From Conexibacter woesei DSM 14684 (GTDB lineage: Bacteria; Actinomycetota; Thermoleophilia; Solirubrobacterales; Solirubrobacteraceae): DNA of 64,000 nt. A program made the translations under genes and the position numbers. Below the pieces are notes generated by a model, which saw only the letters and a list, made by a program, of their open reading frames with translations, was not told the origin of the DNA and did not search any database. Location of the stretch: contig NC_013739.1 in the NCBI RefSeq assembly GCF_000025265.1, positions 2,356,001 to 2,420,000 of the forward strand, written 5' to 3'. Shown here piece after piece: positions 1 to 8,184 of this stretch. Each line of letters opens with the position of its first letter. The first letter of the stretch is position 1.

Positions 1-368
1 GCTATCAGCAGTACGTCGAGGCGCTGGAGGTGCAGGGCCTGCCGGGGCGGGTGATCTGTCTCCGCCACCTCGTGCCGAACGTGGCGCCGATCGTCGTCGC
101 GCAGGGCACGACGCTGTTCGGCTACGCGATGGTCGACCTCGCCGCGATCTCCTACATCGGGCTCGGCGTGCAGCCGCCCGACGCCGACTGGGGCGTGATG
201 GTCGCGCAGGGCCAGTCCGGCGTGCTGCAGGGCTATCCGGCCGAGTCGCTGGCGGCGGGCGGCTGCATCGTCGTGGTCGTCGTCGCGTTCAACCTGCTCG
301 GCGAGCGCCTCTCGGCGCGCTCGGGCAGCGCTCCGTCCCCCGCCGCACCAGAGGAGGCCGCCGCATGA
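1..368 (+). CDS. ABC transporter permease, DppC/OppC family (3' part only)
   Basis: The gene enters from the left edge; its reading frame is open from base 3 and 121 residues are visible. The sequence contains the cytoplasmic EAA-type loop (YVEALEVQG, then the HLVPN block) that docks on the ATPase, followed by the hydrophobic helices and the GLGVQPPDADWG turn typical of DppC-type permeases, and a last helix (IVVVVVAFNLLGERL). It would form half of the membrane pore of a dipeptide/oligopeptide importer. The stop overlaps the start of the following ATPase (ATGA), so they are translationally coupled. The N-terminal half, and presumably the binding protein and DppB partner, lie outside the window. 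Confidence 0.9.
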   Translation, partial: YQQYVEALEVQGLPGRVICLRHLVPNVAPIVVAQGTTLFGYAMVDLAAISYIGLGVQPPDADWGVMVAQGQSGVLQGYPAESLAAGGCIVVVVVAFNLLGERLSARSGSAPSPAAPEEAAA

Positions 369-1354
369 GCGGGCCGCTGCTCGAACTCGACGACCTGGCG
401 GTCGTGCTGCCCGTCGAAGGGCGCCCGCAGACCGTCCTGCACGGCGTCTCGCTGGCGATCGGCGCGGGCGAGGCCGTCGGGCTGGTGGGCGAGTCGGGCT
501 CCGGCAAGTCGATGACGGCGCGCGCGGTCGCCCGGCTGCTGCCGCGCGGCGCGACGGTCAGCGGCGGCATCCGCTTCGACGGCCGCGACGTCCTGGGGCT
601 GCGCGGCGCCGGCCTGCGCGACTACCGCGCCGAGGTGTCGGTCGTCTTCCAGGATCCGCGCACGCACGTCAACCCGGTGCGGCGGATCGGCGACTTCATG
701 ACCGAGGCGCTGTGCACGAACGGGCACGTCCGTCCCGCGGAGGCCCGCCGGCGCGCGATCGCGCGGCTCGAGGAGGTCGGCATCGACGACGGCGAGCGGC
801 GGCTGCGGCAGTACCCGCACCAGCTCTCGGGCGGGCTGCTCCAGCGCGTGATGATCGCGACGGCGCTGCTGACCGAGCCGCGGCTGCTGCTGGCCGACGA
901 GCCGACGACCGCGCTCGACGTGACGACGCAGGCGGAGGTGATGGCGATCCTCGACGAGCTGCGCCGCGAGCGCGGGCTGTCGCTGCTGTTCATCACGCAC
1001 GACCTGGAGCTGGCGAGCGCGGTCTGCGACCGCACCGCCGTGATGTACGCCGGGCAGCTGATGGAGACGCGGCCGTCGGCGCGCCTGCACGACGCGCCGC
1101 TGCACCCGTACACCGCCGCGCTGACGGCGGCGCGGCCGAGCGTCGAGCAGGCGACGGCGCGGCTGACCGCGATCCCGGGGCGGCCGCTGTCGGCGTTCGA
1201 GGCGCCGCCGGGCTGTCCGTTCGCGCCGCGCTGCCCGCACGCCGAGGAGCGCTGCCGGGCGGCGCGCCCGCCGTTGCGGGAGCTGGACGACGGCGCGGTG
1301 CGCTGCGTGCGGGCGCAGGAGCTGCACGGCCGGCTGCTGGTGACGCATGCCTGA
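365..1354 (+). CDS. Peptide ABC transporter ATPase, DppD/OppD family
   Basis: A 329-residue ABC ATPase energising the importer whose permease precedes it. Walker A is GESGSGKS (about residues 42-49), the signature is LSGGLLQRV, Walker B is LLLADEPTTALDV, and a switch His lies in FITHDLE. The C-terminal tail has the oligopeptide/dipeptide domain with the CPFAPRCPHAEERC cysteine pattern, which in this family can hold an Fe-S cluster. The start overlaps the permease stop and the end overlaps the next ATPase by 8 bases. Substrate class (peptide, amide or opine-like) cannot be read from the ATPase; the downstream amidase hints at an amide-containing compound. Confidence 0.93.
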   Translation: MSGPLLELDDLAVVLPVEGRPQTVLHGVSLAIGAGEAVGLVGESGSGKSMTARAVARLLPRGATVSGGIRFDGRDVLGLRGAGLRDYRAEVSVVFQDPRTHVNPVRRIGDFMTEALCTNGHVRPAEARRRAIARLEEVGIDDGERRLRQYPHQLSGGLLQRVMIATALLTEPRLLLADEPTTALDVTTQAEVMAILDELRRERGLSLLFITHDLELASAVCDRTAVMYAGQLMETRPSARLHDAPLHPYTAALTAARPSVEQATARLTAIPGRPLSAFEAPPGCPFAPRCPHAEERCRAARPPLRELDDGAVRCVRAQELHGRLLVTHA

Positions 1355-2147
1355 TCCGGTGCTGGAGGTTCAGGGCCTGCACAAGGCGTTCGGCGACGTC
1401 GTCGCGGTCTCCGACGTGAGCTTCTCGCTCGCGCGCGGCGGCTCGCTGGCGATCGTGGGGGAGTCGGGCTCGGGCAAGACGACGGTCGCGCGGATGATCG
1501 TCGGGCTCGAGCGCCCGACCGCCGGCACGATCCGCGCGTGCGGCGAGGACCGCTCCCGGCCGACCGCCTCGACGCGGGAGCGGCGCCGCCGCGCGCGCGA
1601 GGTGCAGATCGTCTTCCAGGACCCGTACTCGAGCCTCGACCCGCGCCAGAGCGTCACGCGCTCGCTGGAGGAGATCGTGCGCTTCCACCGTGGCGGCAGC
1701 GCGAGCGAGCGCGCGGCGCGCGTCGCCGAGCTGGCGGAGCTGGTCGGCCTCGACGAGCGCCAGACGCGCGCGATGCCGCAGGCGCTCTCCGGCGGGCAGC
1801 GGCAGCGCGTCGCGATCGCGCGGGCGCTGGCGGCCGAGCCGCAGGTGCTGATCCTCGACGAGTCGGTCGCCGCGCTCGACGTCTCGATCCAGGCGCAGGT
1901 GCTCAACCTGCTGGCCGAGATCCGCGAGCGGACGGGCGTCTCCTACGTGCTGATCAGCCACGACCTCGCGGTCGTGCGCCAGCTGACGGAGGAGGCGATC
2001 GTGATGCGCGGCGGACGCGTGGTCGAGCAGGGCACGACCGCGCGTGTCCTCGACGACCCGCAGGACGACTACACGCGGCTGCTGCGTGCGAGCGTCCCGC
2101 GACCTGGCTGGAAGCCCGCGCGGCGGCCGCGAAGCTCTTGTAATTGA
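1347..2147 (+). CDS. Peptide ABC transporter ATPase, DppF/OppF family
   Basis: A 266-residue second ATPase of the same importer. Walker A GESGSGKT is at about residues 38-45, the signature LSGGQRQRVAIARAL is complete, and Walker B is VLILDESVAALDVS. It is shorter than typical DppF proteins (over 300 residues) because it lacks the Cys-containing C-terminal domain seen in its partner, ending soon after the D-loop region. It starts inside the end of the preceding ATPase gene. The stop lies inside a promoter-like, more AT-rich segment that begins the amidase unit. Confidence 0.93.
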   Translation: MPDPVLEVQGLHKAFGDVVAVSDVSFSLARGGSLAIVGESGSGKTTVARMIVGLERPTAGTIRACGEDRSRPTASTRERRRRAREVQIVFQDPYSSLDPRQSVTRSLEEIVRFHRGGSASERAARVAELAELVGLDERQTRAMPQALSGGQRQRVAIARALAAEPQVLILDESVAALDVSIQAQVLNLLAEIRERTGVSYVLISHDLAVVRQLTEEAIVMRGGRVVEQGTTARVLDDPQDDYTRLLRASVPRPGWKPARRPRSSCN

Positions 2148-2170
2148 ACGAGCGATCGATAAGATTGACG
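2138..2170 (+). promoter_or_regulatory. Putative promoter/operator upstream of the amidase gene
   Basis: An AT-richer island in otherwise GC-rich DNA. TTGTAA (2138-2143) and AAGATT (2161-2166) are separated by 17 bases, a plausible -35/-10 pair. The element CGATCGAT (2153-2160) with a following TGA recurs upstream of the PfpI-like gene near 6020-6033, suggesting one regulator for both. Regulator unknown. Confidence 0.4.
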
Positions 2171-2231
2171 CGAGGCTCCGGCGGTTGCGGCCGGACGTCG
2201 AGCGACCCACGTGAGAGATCGAGGTACTGAC

Positions 2232-3647
2232 ATGGTGGACCCGTTCCAGTCGGCGACCGAGCTGGCCGCCCAGGTGCGCCGGCGCGAGGTGACCCCGAGC
2301 GAGCTGGTCGAGGCGACGCTCGCGCGGATCGAGCTGCACGAGCCGAGGCTGAACGCGTTCTGCCACGTCACGGCCGACGCGGCCCGCACTGTCGCGCGCG
2401 AGCAGGACGCGCGGCTGGCGGCCGGCGAGCAGGACCTGCCGCCGTTCTTCGGCGTCCCGATCGCGATCAAGGACCTCCACCCGGTCGCCGGCTGGCCGCT
2501 GTGCAGTGCGTCGATCGGCGCGGCGCACCCCGTGATGGAGCGCGACGCGGCGGCCGTCGCCGCGCTGCGTGGCGCCGGCTTCGTCTTCGTGGGCGGCACG
2601 ACGTCGCCGGAGTTCGGCACCGTCTCGGTGACGGAGTCCCACCGGCACGGCGTCACGCGCAACCCGTGGGACCTCGGGCGCAGCCCCGGCGGCTCCAGCG
2701 GCGGCGCGGCGGCCGCCGTCGCGGCCGGCGTCCTGCCGATCGCGCACGGCTCGGACGGCGCCGGCTCGATACGCGAGCCGGCCAGCTACTGCGGCCTCGT
2801 CGGGCTCAAGCCCAGCCGCGCGCTGGTGCCGTCCGACATCCACGCGATGGAGGGCCTCGCGACGGAGGGCGTGCTGACGCGCACGGTCGCCGACACCGCG
2901 GCGGCGCTCGACGTCTTCGCGGCCGCGCCGCGACGCAGCTGGTACGTCGCGCCGCCCGCCGCACGCTCGTACGCGGAGAGCGCGTCGGTCGATCCGCCGC
3001 GGCTGCGGATCGGCTGCAACCTCCAGCCAGCCTTCCCCGGCGTCGACGTCCATCCGCACGCCGCGCAGATCGGGCGCGCCGCCGCCGGCCTGTTGAGCGA
3101 CCTCGGCCACGACGTCCGCGACGTGCGGCTCCCGGGGCTCGACCCGGAGTGGTTCGAGCGCACGTTCGACGTCCTCTACGCCGCCGGCTCGGCCGACGTG
3201 CCGATCGAGGACGAGGCGAGAGTCGAGCCGCTCAACCGCACGCTGCGCGAGCGGGCGCGCGCGACCGACGCGCTGACCTACATCGACGCGGTCTACGCGC
3301 TGCAGCTCAGATCGGCCGAGCTGATCGGGCTGTGGGACGAGATCGACGTGATGGTGACGCCGACCAACCCGCTGCTCGCGCCGCCGGAGGGGTGGCAGTG
3401 GGAGGGGCAGGAGGACGATCCATGGCGTCCGCTGCGGCGGGCGGAGCAGACCGCCTCGCTGACCGTCCTCGGCAACGTGCTCGGCCTGCCGGCGATCTCG
3501 ATCCCGCTGTTCTCCCAGCCGGACGGGATGCCGCTCGGCGTGCAGCTGATGGGCAGACCGTGGCAGGACGGCACGGTCCTGTCGCTCGCCGGCGAGCTGG
3601 AGCGCGCGCGTCCGTGGCATGACCGCCGTCCGGCGGGCTTCGCGTAG
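2232..3647 (+). CDS. Amidase (amidase signature family)
   Basis: A 471-residue amidase-signature hydrolase splitting carboxamides to acid plus ammonia or amine. The Ser-cisSer-Lys triad is visible: Lys80 in PIAIKD, Ser155 in SPGGSSGG and Ser179 in GSDGAGSIREPAS, with the family's 24-residue spacing between the serines. The chosen ATG has GAGG seven bases upstream; a GTG 21 bases earlier has no such site. It sits between the importer genes and an acyl-CoA ligase, consistent with releasing a carboxylic acid that is then activated. The exact amide is unknown; glutamyl-tRNA amidotransferase GatA is unlikely because no GatB/GatC genes are nearby. Confidence 0.9.
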   Translation: MVDPFQSATELAAQVRRREVTPSELVEATLARIELHEPRLNAFCHVTADAARTVAREQDARLAAGEQDLPPFFGVPIAIKDLHPVAGWPLCSASIGAAHPVMERDAAAVAALRGAGFVFVGGTTSPEFGTVSVTESHRHGVTRNPWDLGRSPGGSSGGAAAAVAAGVLPIAHGSDGAGSIREPASYCGLVGLKPSRALVPSDIHAMEGLATEGVLTRTVADTAAALDVFAAAPRRSWYVAPPAARSYAESASVDPPRLRIGCNLQPAFPGVDVHPHAAQIGRAAAGLLSDLGHDVRDVRLPGLDPEWFERTFDVLYAAGSADVPIEDEARVEPLNRTLRERARATDALTYIDAVYALQLRSAELIGLWDEIDVMVTPTNPLLAPPEGWQWEGQEDDPWRPLRRAEQTASLTVLGNVLGLPAISIPLFSQPDGMPLGVQLMGRPWQDGTVLSLAGELERARPWHDRRPAGFA

Positions 3648-3665
3648 GCCGGAGGCGATCGAGCG

Positions 3666-5225
3666 ATGACGACGCGGCTCCCGCGCATCACCGACTACGT
3701 CGACCACTGGGCGCACGCGCGACCCGAGCGCGAGGCGCTCGTGGGCGACGACGTGCGCCTGACCTACGGCCAGCTGCGCGGCGAGGTCGACCGCTGTGCG
3801 GCCGCGCTCGTCGCCGGCGGCGTGCGCCACGGCGACCGCGTCGCGCTGCTCGGCGACCCGCGACCGGAGTCGCTCGTCGTCTTCCTCGCAACCGCGAGCG
3901 TCGGCGGCATCTGGGTCGGGCTCAACCCGAAGTACACGACGGGGGAACTGGCGCACGTCGTGCGCGACAGCGAGCCGGTCGTGCTGTTCGGGATGCTCGA
4001 CCCCGGCGACGCCGCGCACGCGGAGAAGCTGCGGGAGCTGAGCGAGCTGGCGCCGATGCGCGTCGTCACGCGCGGCCGCGCGCTGCAGGGCCTGTCGACC
4101 GCCTACGGCGACTTCGCCGACGTCGACCTCGGCGCGCTCGGACCGCAGCTGGAGCGGGCGCGCGCGGCGGTCGGCCCGCTCGACCCGGCCGCGATGATCT
4201 ACACGTCGGGCTCGACCGGGACGCCGAAGGGCGCGCTCGTGCCGCACGGCGGCCTCGCCTTCTGCGGCAGCGTGCAGGCGGGGCGCTGGTACGGCGACGC
4301 GCCGCGCAAGCTCTGCGACCTGCCGATCAACCACATCGGCGGCCTCGGCGACATCTGCACGTCGGTGCTCGCCGCCGGCGGGACGACCGTCTTCATGGAG
4401 CGCTTCGACGCGGCGGGCGCGCTGCGGACGGTCGAGCGCGAGCGGCTGACCCACCTCTACTGCATCCCGACGCAGCTGCTGGCGGCGGTGCGGACGCCGG
4501 AGTGGGAGAGCTGCGACCTCAGCTCGCTGGAGTGGATCCTGTGGGGCGGCGCGGCCGCGCCGCTGCGGCTGCTGGAGACGCTCGCCGCAACCGGCGCGCG
4601 GCTCGGCACGAGCTACAGCCTGACCGAGTCGACGGGCTCGGTCACCTACACCGACGAGGGCGACCCGCTCGAGCTGCTGGCGTGGAGCGTCGGCCGCGTC
4701 GACCCGCACTACGAGGTGACCCTGCGGCGTGAGGACGGGACGACGGCGAGAGCGGGGGAGTCGGGCGAGATCCTCGTCCGCGGCGACTTCATCACGCGCG
4801 GCTACTTCCGCCGCCCGCAGGAGACGCGCGCGGCGATCGACGCCGACGGCTGGCTGCACACCGGCGACCTCGCGCAGGAGGAGGCGGGCGGCCACGTCCG
4901 CCTCGTCGGCCGTCTCAAGGAGATGTTCAAGTCGGGCGGCTACAACGTCTACCCGCGCGAGATCGAGACGGCGCTGGAGGCCCATCCGGCGGTCGCGCTG
5001 GCGGCCGTCGTCGGCGTGCCGGACGAGCGCTGGGGCGAGGTCGGCCACGCGTACGTCACGACGCGCGCGGACGTCAGCGCGCAGGAGCTGGAGCGCTTCG
5101 CGAAGACGCGCCTGGCGAACTACAAGGTGCCGAAGGCGTTCTGGCTCGAGTCCGAGCTGCCGAAGCTGCCGATCGGCAAGGTCGACAAGGTCGAGCTGCG
5201 CCGGCGCGCCGCCGCGGCCGGCTGA
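3666..5225 (+). CDS. AMP-forming acyl-CoA ligase
   Basis: A 519-residue member of the adenylate-forming ANL superfamily, which activates a carboxylate with ATP and transfers it to CoA. The AMP/phosphate loop YTSGSTGTPKG begins at about residue 179. The A8 hinge region reads TGDLAQEE..GRLKEMFKSGGYNVYPREIE and the catalytic C-terminal lysine lies in KLPIGKVDK. Length and motif spacing match the short/medium/aryl ligase branch. It begins 18 bases after the amidase stop. In this cluster it could finish the pathway by making a CoA ester of the acid produced by the aldehyde dehydrogenases. Substrate is not decided by sequence. Confidence 0.9.
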   Translation: MTTRLPRITDYVDHWAHARPEREALVGDDVRLTYGQLRGEVDRCAAALVAGGVRHGDRVALLGDPRPESLVVFLATASVGGIWVGLNPKYTTGELAHVVRDSEPVVLFGMLDPGDAAHAEKLRELSELAPMRVVTRGRALQGLSTAYGDFADVDLGALGPQLERARAAVGPLDPAAMIYTSGSTGTPKGALVPHGGLAFCGSVQAGRWYGDAPRKLCDLPINHIGGLGDICTSVLAAGGTTVFMERFDAAGALRTVERERLTHLYCIPTQLLAAVRTPEWESCDLSSLEWILWGGAAAPLRLLETLAATGARLGTSYSLTESTGSVTYTDEGDPLELLAWSVGRVDPHYEVTLRREDGTTARAGESGEILVRGDFITRGYFRRPQETRAAIDADGWLHTGDLAQEEAGGHVRLVGRLKEMFKSGGYNVYPREIETALEAHPAVALAAVVGVPDERWGEVGHAYVTTRADVSAQELERFAKTRLANYKVPKAFWLESELPKLPIGKVDKVELRRRAAAAG

Positions 5226-5234
5226 GGCGGGCGC

Positions 5235-6008
5235 GTGCGCCTGCGCCTGATCCGCAACGCCACGCTGCGGCTGGAGTACGCCGGCCGCGACCTGCTGCTC
5301 GACCCCTGCCTCGACGACGCCCGCAGCTGGGCGCCGATCGAGGGGATCCTCCACGCCGACGTGCCGAGCCCGCTGCGCCCGCTGCCCGAGCCGGCCGAGC
5401 GGGTCGTCGCCGGGCTCGACGGCGTGCTCGCGACCCATCTCCACGTCGACCACTGGGACGCGACGGCGCGGCGGCTGCTGCCGGCGGCGATCCCGCTCGC
5501 CTGCCAGCCGGCCGACGCCGCGGCGCTGCACGCGCAGGGCTTCACGGCGGTGCGAGCGGTCGAGGGCGGGTCCGCCGCCGAGTGGCTCGGGATCGAGCTG
5601 CAGCGGACCGGCGGCCGGCACAGCGCCGGGCCGGCGGCGGAGGCGCTCGGGCCGGTCAGCGGCTTCGTGCTGCGGGCGCCGGGCGAGCCGGTGCTCTACG
5701 TCGCCGGCGACAGCGTCTGGTGCGAGGAGGTCGAGCAGGCGCTGGCGCGCCATGCCCCCGATGTCGTCGTCCTGAACTGCGGCGCGGCCAGCCTCGCCGA
5801 CGGCGAGCGGATCACGATGGACGCCGGCGACGTCGCGCGCGTGCTGGAGGCCGCGCCGGCGGCGATCGTCGTCGCCGTGCACTTCGAGACGGTCAGCCAC
5901 TGCGTGCTGACGCGCGAGCAGCTGCGCGCGGCGCTTCCCGGCGCGCCGGGCGCGCCGGCGCGACTGCGCGTGCCGGACGACGGCGAGACACTTCTCCTGT
6001 CTCTGTAG
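5235..6008 (+). CDS. UlaG-like metallo-beta-lactamase-fold hydrolase
   Basis: A 257-residue MBL-fold protein with GTG start, nine bases after the ligase stop. The metal motif THLHVDHWD places His68, His70, Asp72 and His73 as ligands; further ligands are likely in GDSVW and AVHFE. The opening (LRLIRNATLRLEYAGRDLLLDP) is typical of the UlaG/lactonase-like branch, in which enzymes open lactones or hydrolyse phosphodiesters or amides. It is co-directional with the catabolic cluster; hydrolysis of a cyclic (lactam/lactone) intermediate is one possible role, but this is inference. Confidence 0.85.
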   Translation: MRLRLIRNATLRLEYAGRDLLLDPCLDDARSWAPIEGILHADVPSPLRPLPEPAERVVAGLDGVLATHLHVDHWDATARRLLPAAIPLACQPADAAALHAQGFTAVRAVEGGSAAEWLGIELQRTGGRHSAGPAAEALGPVSGFVLRAPGEPVLYVAGDSVWCEEVEQALARHAPDVVVLNCGAASLADGERITMDAGDVARVLEAAPAAIVVAVHFETVSHCVLTREQLRAALPGAPGAPARLRVPDDGETLLLSL

Positions 6009-6009
6009 T

Positions 6010-6040
6010 TAGTCGAACGATCGATCAAAATGATATGCTG
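6010..6040 (+). promoter_or_regulatory. Putative promoter/operator upstream of the PfpI-like gene
   Basis: An AT-rich spacer after the hydrolase gene. TATGCT (6035-6040) is a good -10 hexamer, with TAGTCG or TTAGTC about 18-19 bases upstream. CGATCGAT followed by an A-rich run and TGA (6020-6033) matches the similarly placed sequence before the amidase (13 of 18 positions by hand alignment). It suggests a second transcription start inside the cluster under shared control. Confidence 0.4.
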
Positions 6041-6076
6041 GACCACGCCCGCACCCGACGCTTGAAGGACGGTCGT

Positions 6077-6745
6077 ATGAACATCGCGATCCTGCTGTAC
6101 GAGGGCTTCACCGCACTCGACGCCACCGGCCCGTTCGACGTCTTCTCGCGGCTCCCCGGCGGCCAGGTCACGTTCGTGTCGAGCGCGGGCGGGCTGGTCA
6201 GGGCCGACGCGAGCGCGCTGGAGATCGGCACCCGGCCGTTGAGCGCCGCGCCGCGCCCGGACGTCGTCGTCGTCCCCGGCGGTACGTTCACGAACCGTCA
6301 CCTCGGCGACGAGCAACTGCTCGGCTGGCTGCGCACCGCGCATGCGTCGGCGACCTGGACGACCTCGGTCTGCACCGGCGCGCTGCTGCTCGGCGCCGCC
6401 GGCCTGCTCGACGGGCGCCGCGCGACGACGCACTGGTACGAGCTGGAGAGCCTGCGCGTCTTCGGCGCCGAACCGGTCTCCGAGCGCGTCGTGCGCGACG
6501 GCGACGTCGTCACCGCCGCCGGCGTCTCGGCCGGCATCGACATGGCGCTGTGGGTGCTGGAGCAGATCGCCGGCGCCGAGCACTCGCGCGCCGTCCACCT
6601 CGTGATGGAGTACGACCCCGATCCGCCGCAGCCGACCGGCTCGGTCGGCAGAGCGCCACCCGAGCTGGTGACGGCGATGCACGAGGAGATGCGCCGCTCC
6701 TACGGACCGACCTGGGCCGAGCTGAGCGCGAAGGCGGAGGCGTGA
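6077..6745 (+). CDS. DJ-1/PfpI family protein
   Basis: A 222-residue class I glutamine-amidotransferase-like protein. The nucleophile elbow is [10 protein letters not shown] with Cys99, followed by the ATTHW block, as in isonitrile hydratases and AraC-type (GlxA) N-terminal domains; no DNA-binding domain follows. The ATG is preceded by AAGGAC. The frame is open far upstream but that extension overlaps the preceding gene. Members hydrate isonitriles or act as glyoxalase/deglycase; this one may detoxify a reactive carbonyl made by its neighbours. Its stop overlaps the aldehyde dehydrogenase start (TGATG). Confidence 0.85.
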   Translation: MNIAILLYEGFTALDATGPFDVFSRLPGGQVTFVSSAGGLVRADASALEIGTRPLSAAPRPDVVVVPGGTFTNRHLGDEQLLGWLRTAHASATWTTSVCTGALLLGAAGLLDGRRATTHWYELESLRVFGAEPVSERVVRDGDVVTAAGVSAGIDMALWVLEQIAGAEHSRAVHLVMEYDPDPPQPTGSVGRAPPELVTAMHEEMRRSYGPTWAELSAKAEA

Positions 6746-8184
6746 TGTCGTCCGCACCGCGGGCCCTGCACAACTTCGTCGACGGCGCCTCCGTGCCCCC
6801 GCGCGACGGTCAGACCGAGGAGATCGTCAACCCGGCGACCGGCGAGACGATCGCGATCGCGCCGCTGTCCGGCGCCGCCGACGTCGACGCCGCCGTCGCC
6901 GCCGCGCGCGCCGCGTTCGGCGGCTGGGCGGCGACGCCGCCCGGCGAGCGCGCGCTCGCGCTGCTGCGGATCGCCGACGCGATCGAGGCGCGCGGCGAGG
7001 AGCTGGCGCGGCTGGAATCGGCAGACGCCGGCAAGCCGTTCGCCGCGGTGCGCGACGACGAGATCCCCTTCCTCGTCGACAACCTGCGCTTCTTCGCCGG
7101 TGCGGGCCGCTGCCTGGAGGGCAAGTCGGCCGGCGAGTACGCCGCCGGCTACACGTCGATCATCCGGCGTGAGCCGATCGGCGTCGTCGGTCAGATCGCG
7201 CCGTGGAACTACCCGCTGATGATGGCCGTCTGGAAGATCGGGCCGGCGCTCGCGGCCGGCAACACGATCGTCCTGAAGCCGGCCGAGACGACGCCGGTGA
7301 CGACCGTCGCGCTGGCGCAGCTCGCGGCGGAGTTCCTGCCGAAGGGCGTGCTCAACGTCGTCGTCGGCCACGGCCAGGCGGTCGGCGAGGCGATCGCGAC
7401 GCACCCGGACGTCGACATGGTCTCGCTGACCGGCTCGGTCGCGACCGGCAAGCGCGTCGCCGCGGCCTGCGCCGGCACGCTCAAGCGCGTCCACCTCGAG
7501 CTGGGCGGCAAGTCGCCCGTGATCGTCTTCGACGACGCCGACGTCGAGGCGGCGATCCCGACGATCGCCTTCTCCGCCTTCTACAACGCCGGGCAGGACT
7601 GCACGGCGGCGACGCGCGTGCTCGCGTCGAAGGCGAGCTACGACGCGCTCGTCAACGGGCTGGCCGAGCAAGCCGCCGCGCTGCGGGTCGGCGACACGCT
7701 GGCGCCGGAGACGACGCTCGGGCCGCTCAACTCGCTGCGCCAGCGCACGCGCGTCGAGGGGCTGCTGGAGCGGCGGCCGGACCACGCCGAGCTGGTCGTC
7801 GGCGGGGTGCGGCCGGAGCTGCCGGGCGCGTTCCTGGAGGCGGCGGTCGTCGCCGGTCCGCGCCAGCAGGACGAGCTGATCCAGCAGGAGATCTTCGGCC
7901 CCGTCGTGACGGTGCAGCAGTTCGCCGACGAGGACGAGGCCGTCGCGTGGGCCAACGGCACCGCGTACGGGCTGACGTCGTCGGTCTGGACGCGCGACGT
8001 CGGCCGCGCGCTGCGCGTCTCGCGTGCGCTGCGCGCCGGCTGCGTGTGGCTCAACGACCACGCGCCGATGGCGAGCGAGATGCCGCACGGCGGGCGCATG
8101 CAGTCCGGCTACGGCAGCGACATGTCGTCGTACGCGGTCGAGGAGTACACGCAGATCAAGCACGTGATGGCGAGCCTCAGATGA
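6745..8184 (+). CDS. NAD(P)-dependent aldehyde dehydrogenase (aminoaldehyde type)
   Basis: A 479-residue ALDH-superfamily enzyme oxidising an aldehyde to an acid. Visible are the PWNYP substrate-entry motif, the FTGS-type cofactor loop ([11 protein letters not shown]), the general base Glu in ELGGKSP, catalytic Cys286 in GQDCTAATR and the EIFGPV block. The whole sequence most resembles gamma-aminobutyraldehyde / betaine-aldehyde dehydrogenases, fitting an amino-aldehyde such as 2-aminoadipate semialdehyde. It overlaps the PfpI gene upstream and the kinase/phospholyase fusion downstream (ATGA), strongly coupling it to the enzyme expected to make its substrate. Confidence 0.92.
   Translation: MSSAPRALHNFVDGASVPPRDGQTEEIVNPATGETIAIAPLSGAADVDAAVAAARAAFGGWAATPPGERALALLRIADAIEARGEELARLESADAGKPFAAVRDDEIPFLVDNLRFFAGAGRCLEGKSAGEYAAGYTSIIRREPIGVVGQIAPWNYPLMMAVWKIGPALAAGNTIVLKPAETTPVTTVALAQLAAEFLPKGVLNVVVGHGQAVGEAIATHPDVDMVSLTGSVATGKRVAAACAGTLKRVHLELGGKSPVIVFDDADVEAAIPTIAFSAFYNAGQDCTAATRVLASKASYDALVNGLAEQAAALRVGDTLAPETTLGPLNSLRQRTRVEGLLERRPDHAELVVGGVRPELPGAFLEAAVVAGPRQQDELIQQEIFGPVVTVQQFADEDEAVAWANGTAYGLTSSVWTRDVGRALRVSRALRAGCVWLNDHAPMASEMPHGGRMQSGYGSDMSSYAVEEYTQIKHVMASLR

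Noticed and set aside
993-5900. Reverse-strand open frame of 1635 codons across four genes
   Set aside because: It is antisense to well-supported genes (ATPase, amidase, ligase, MBL hydrolase), low in complexity and Arg/Ala rich; such frames arise from third-position GC bias.
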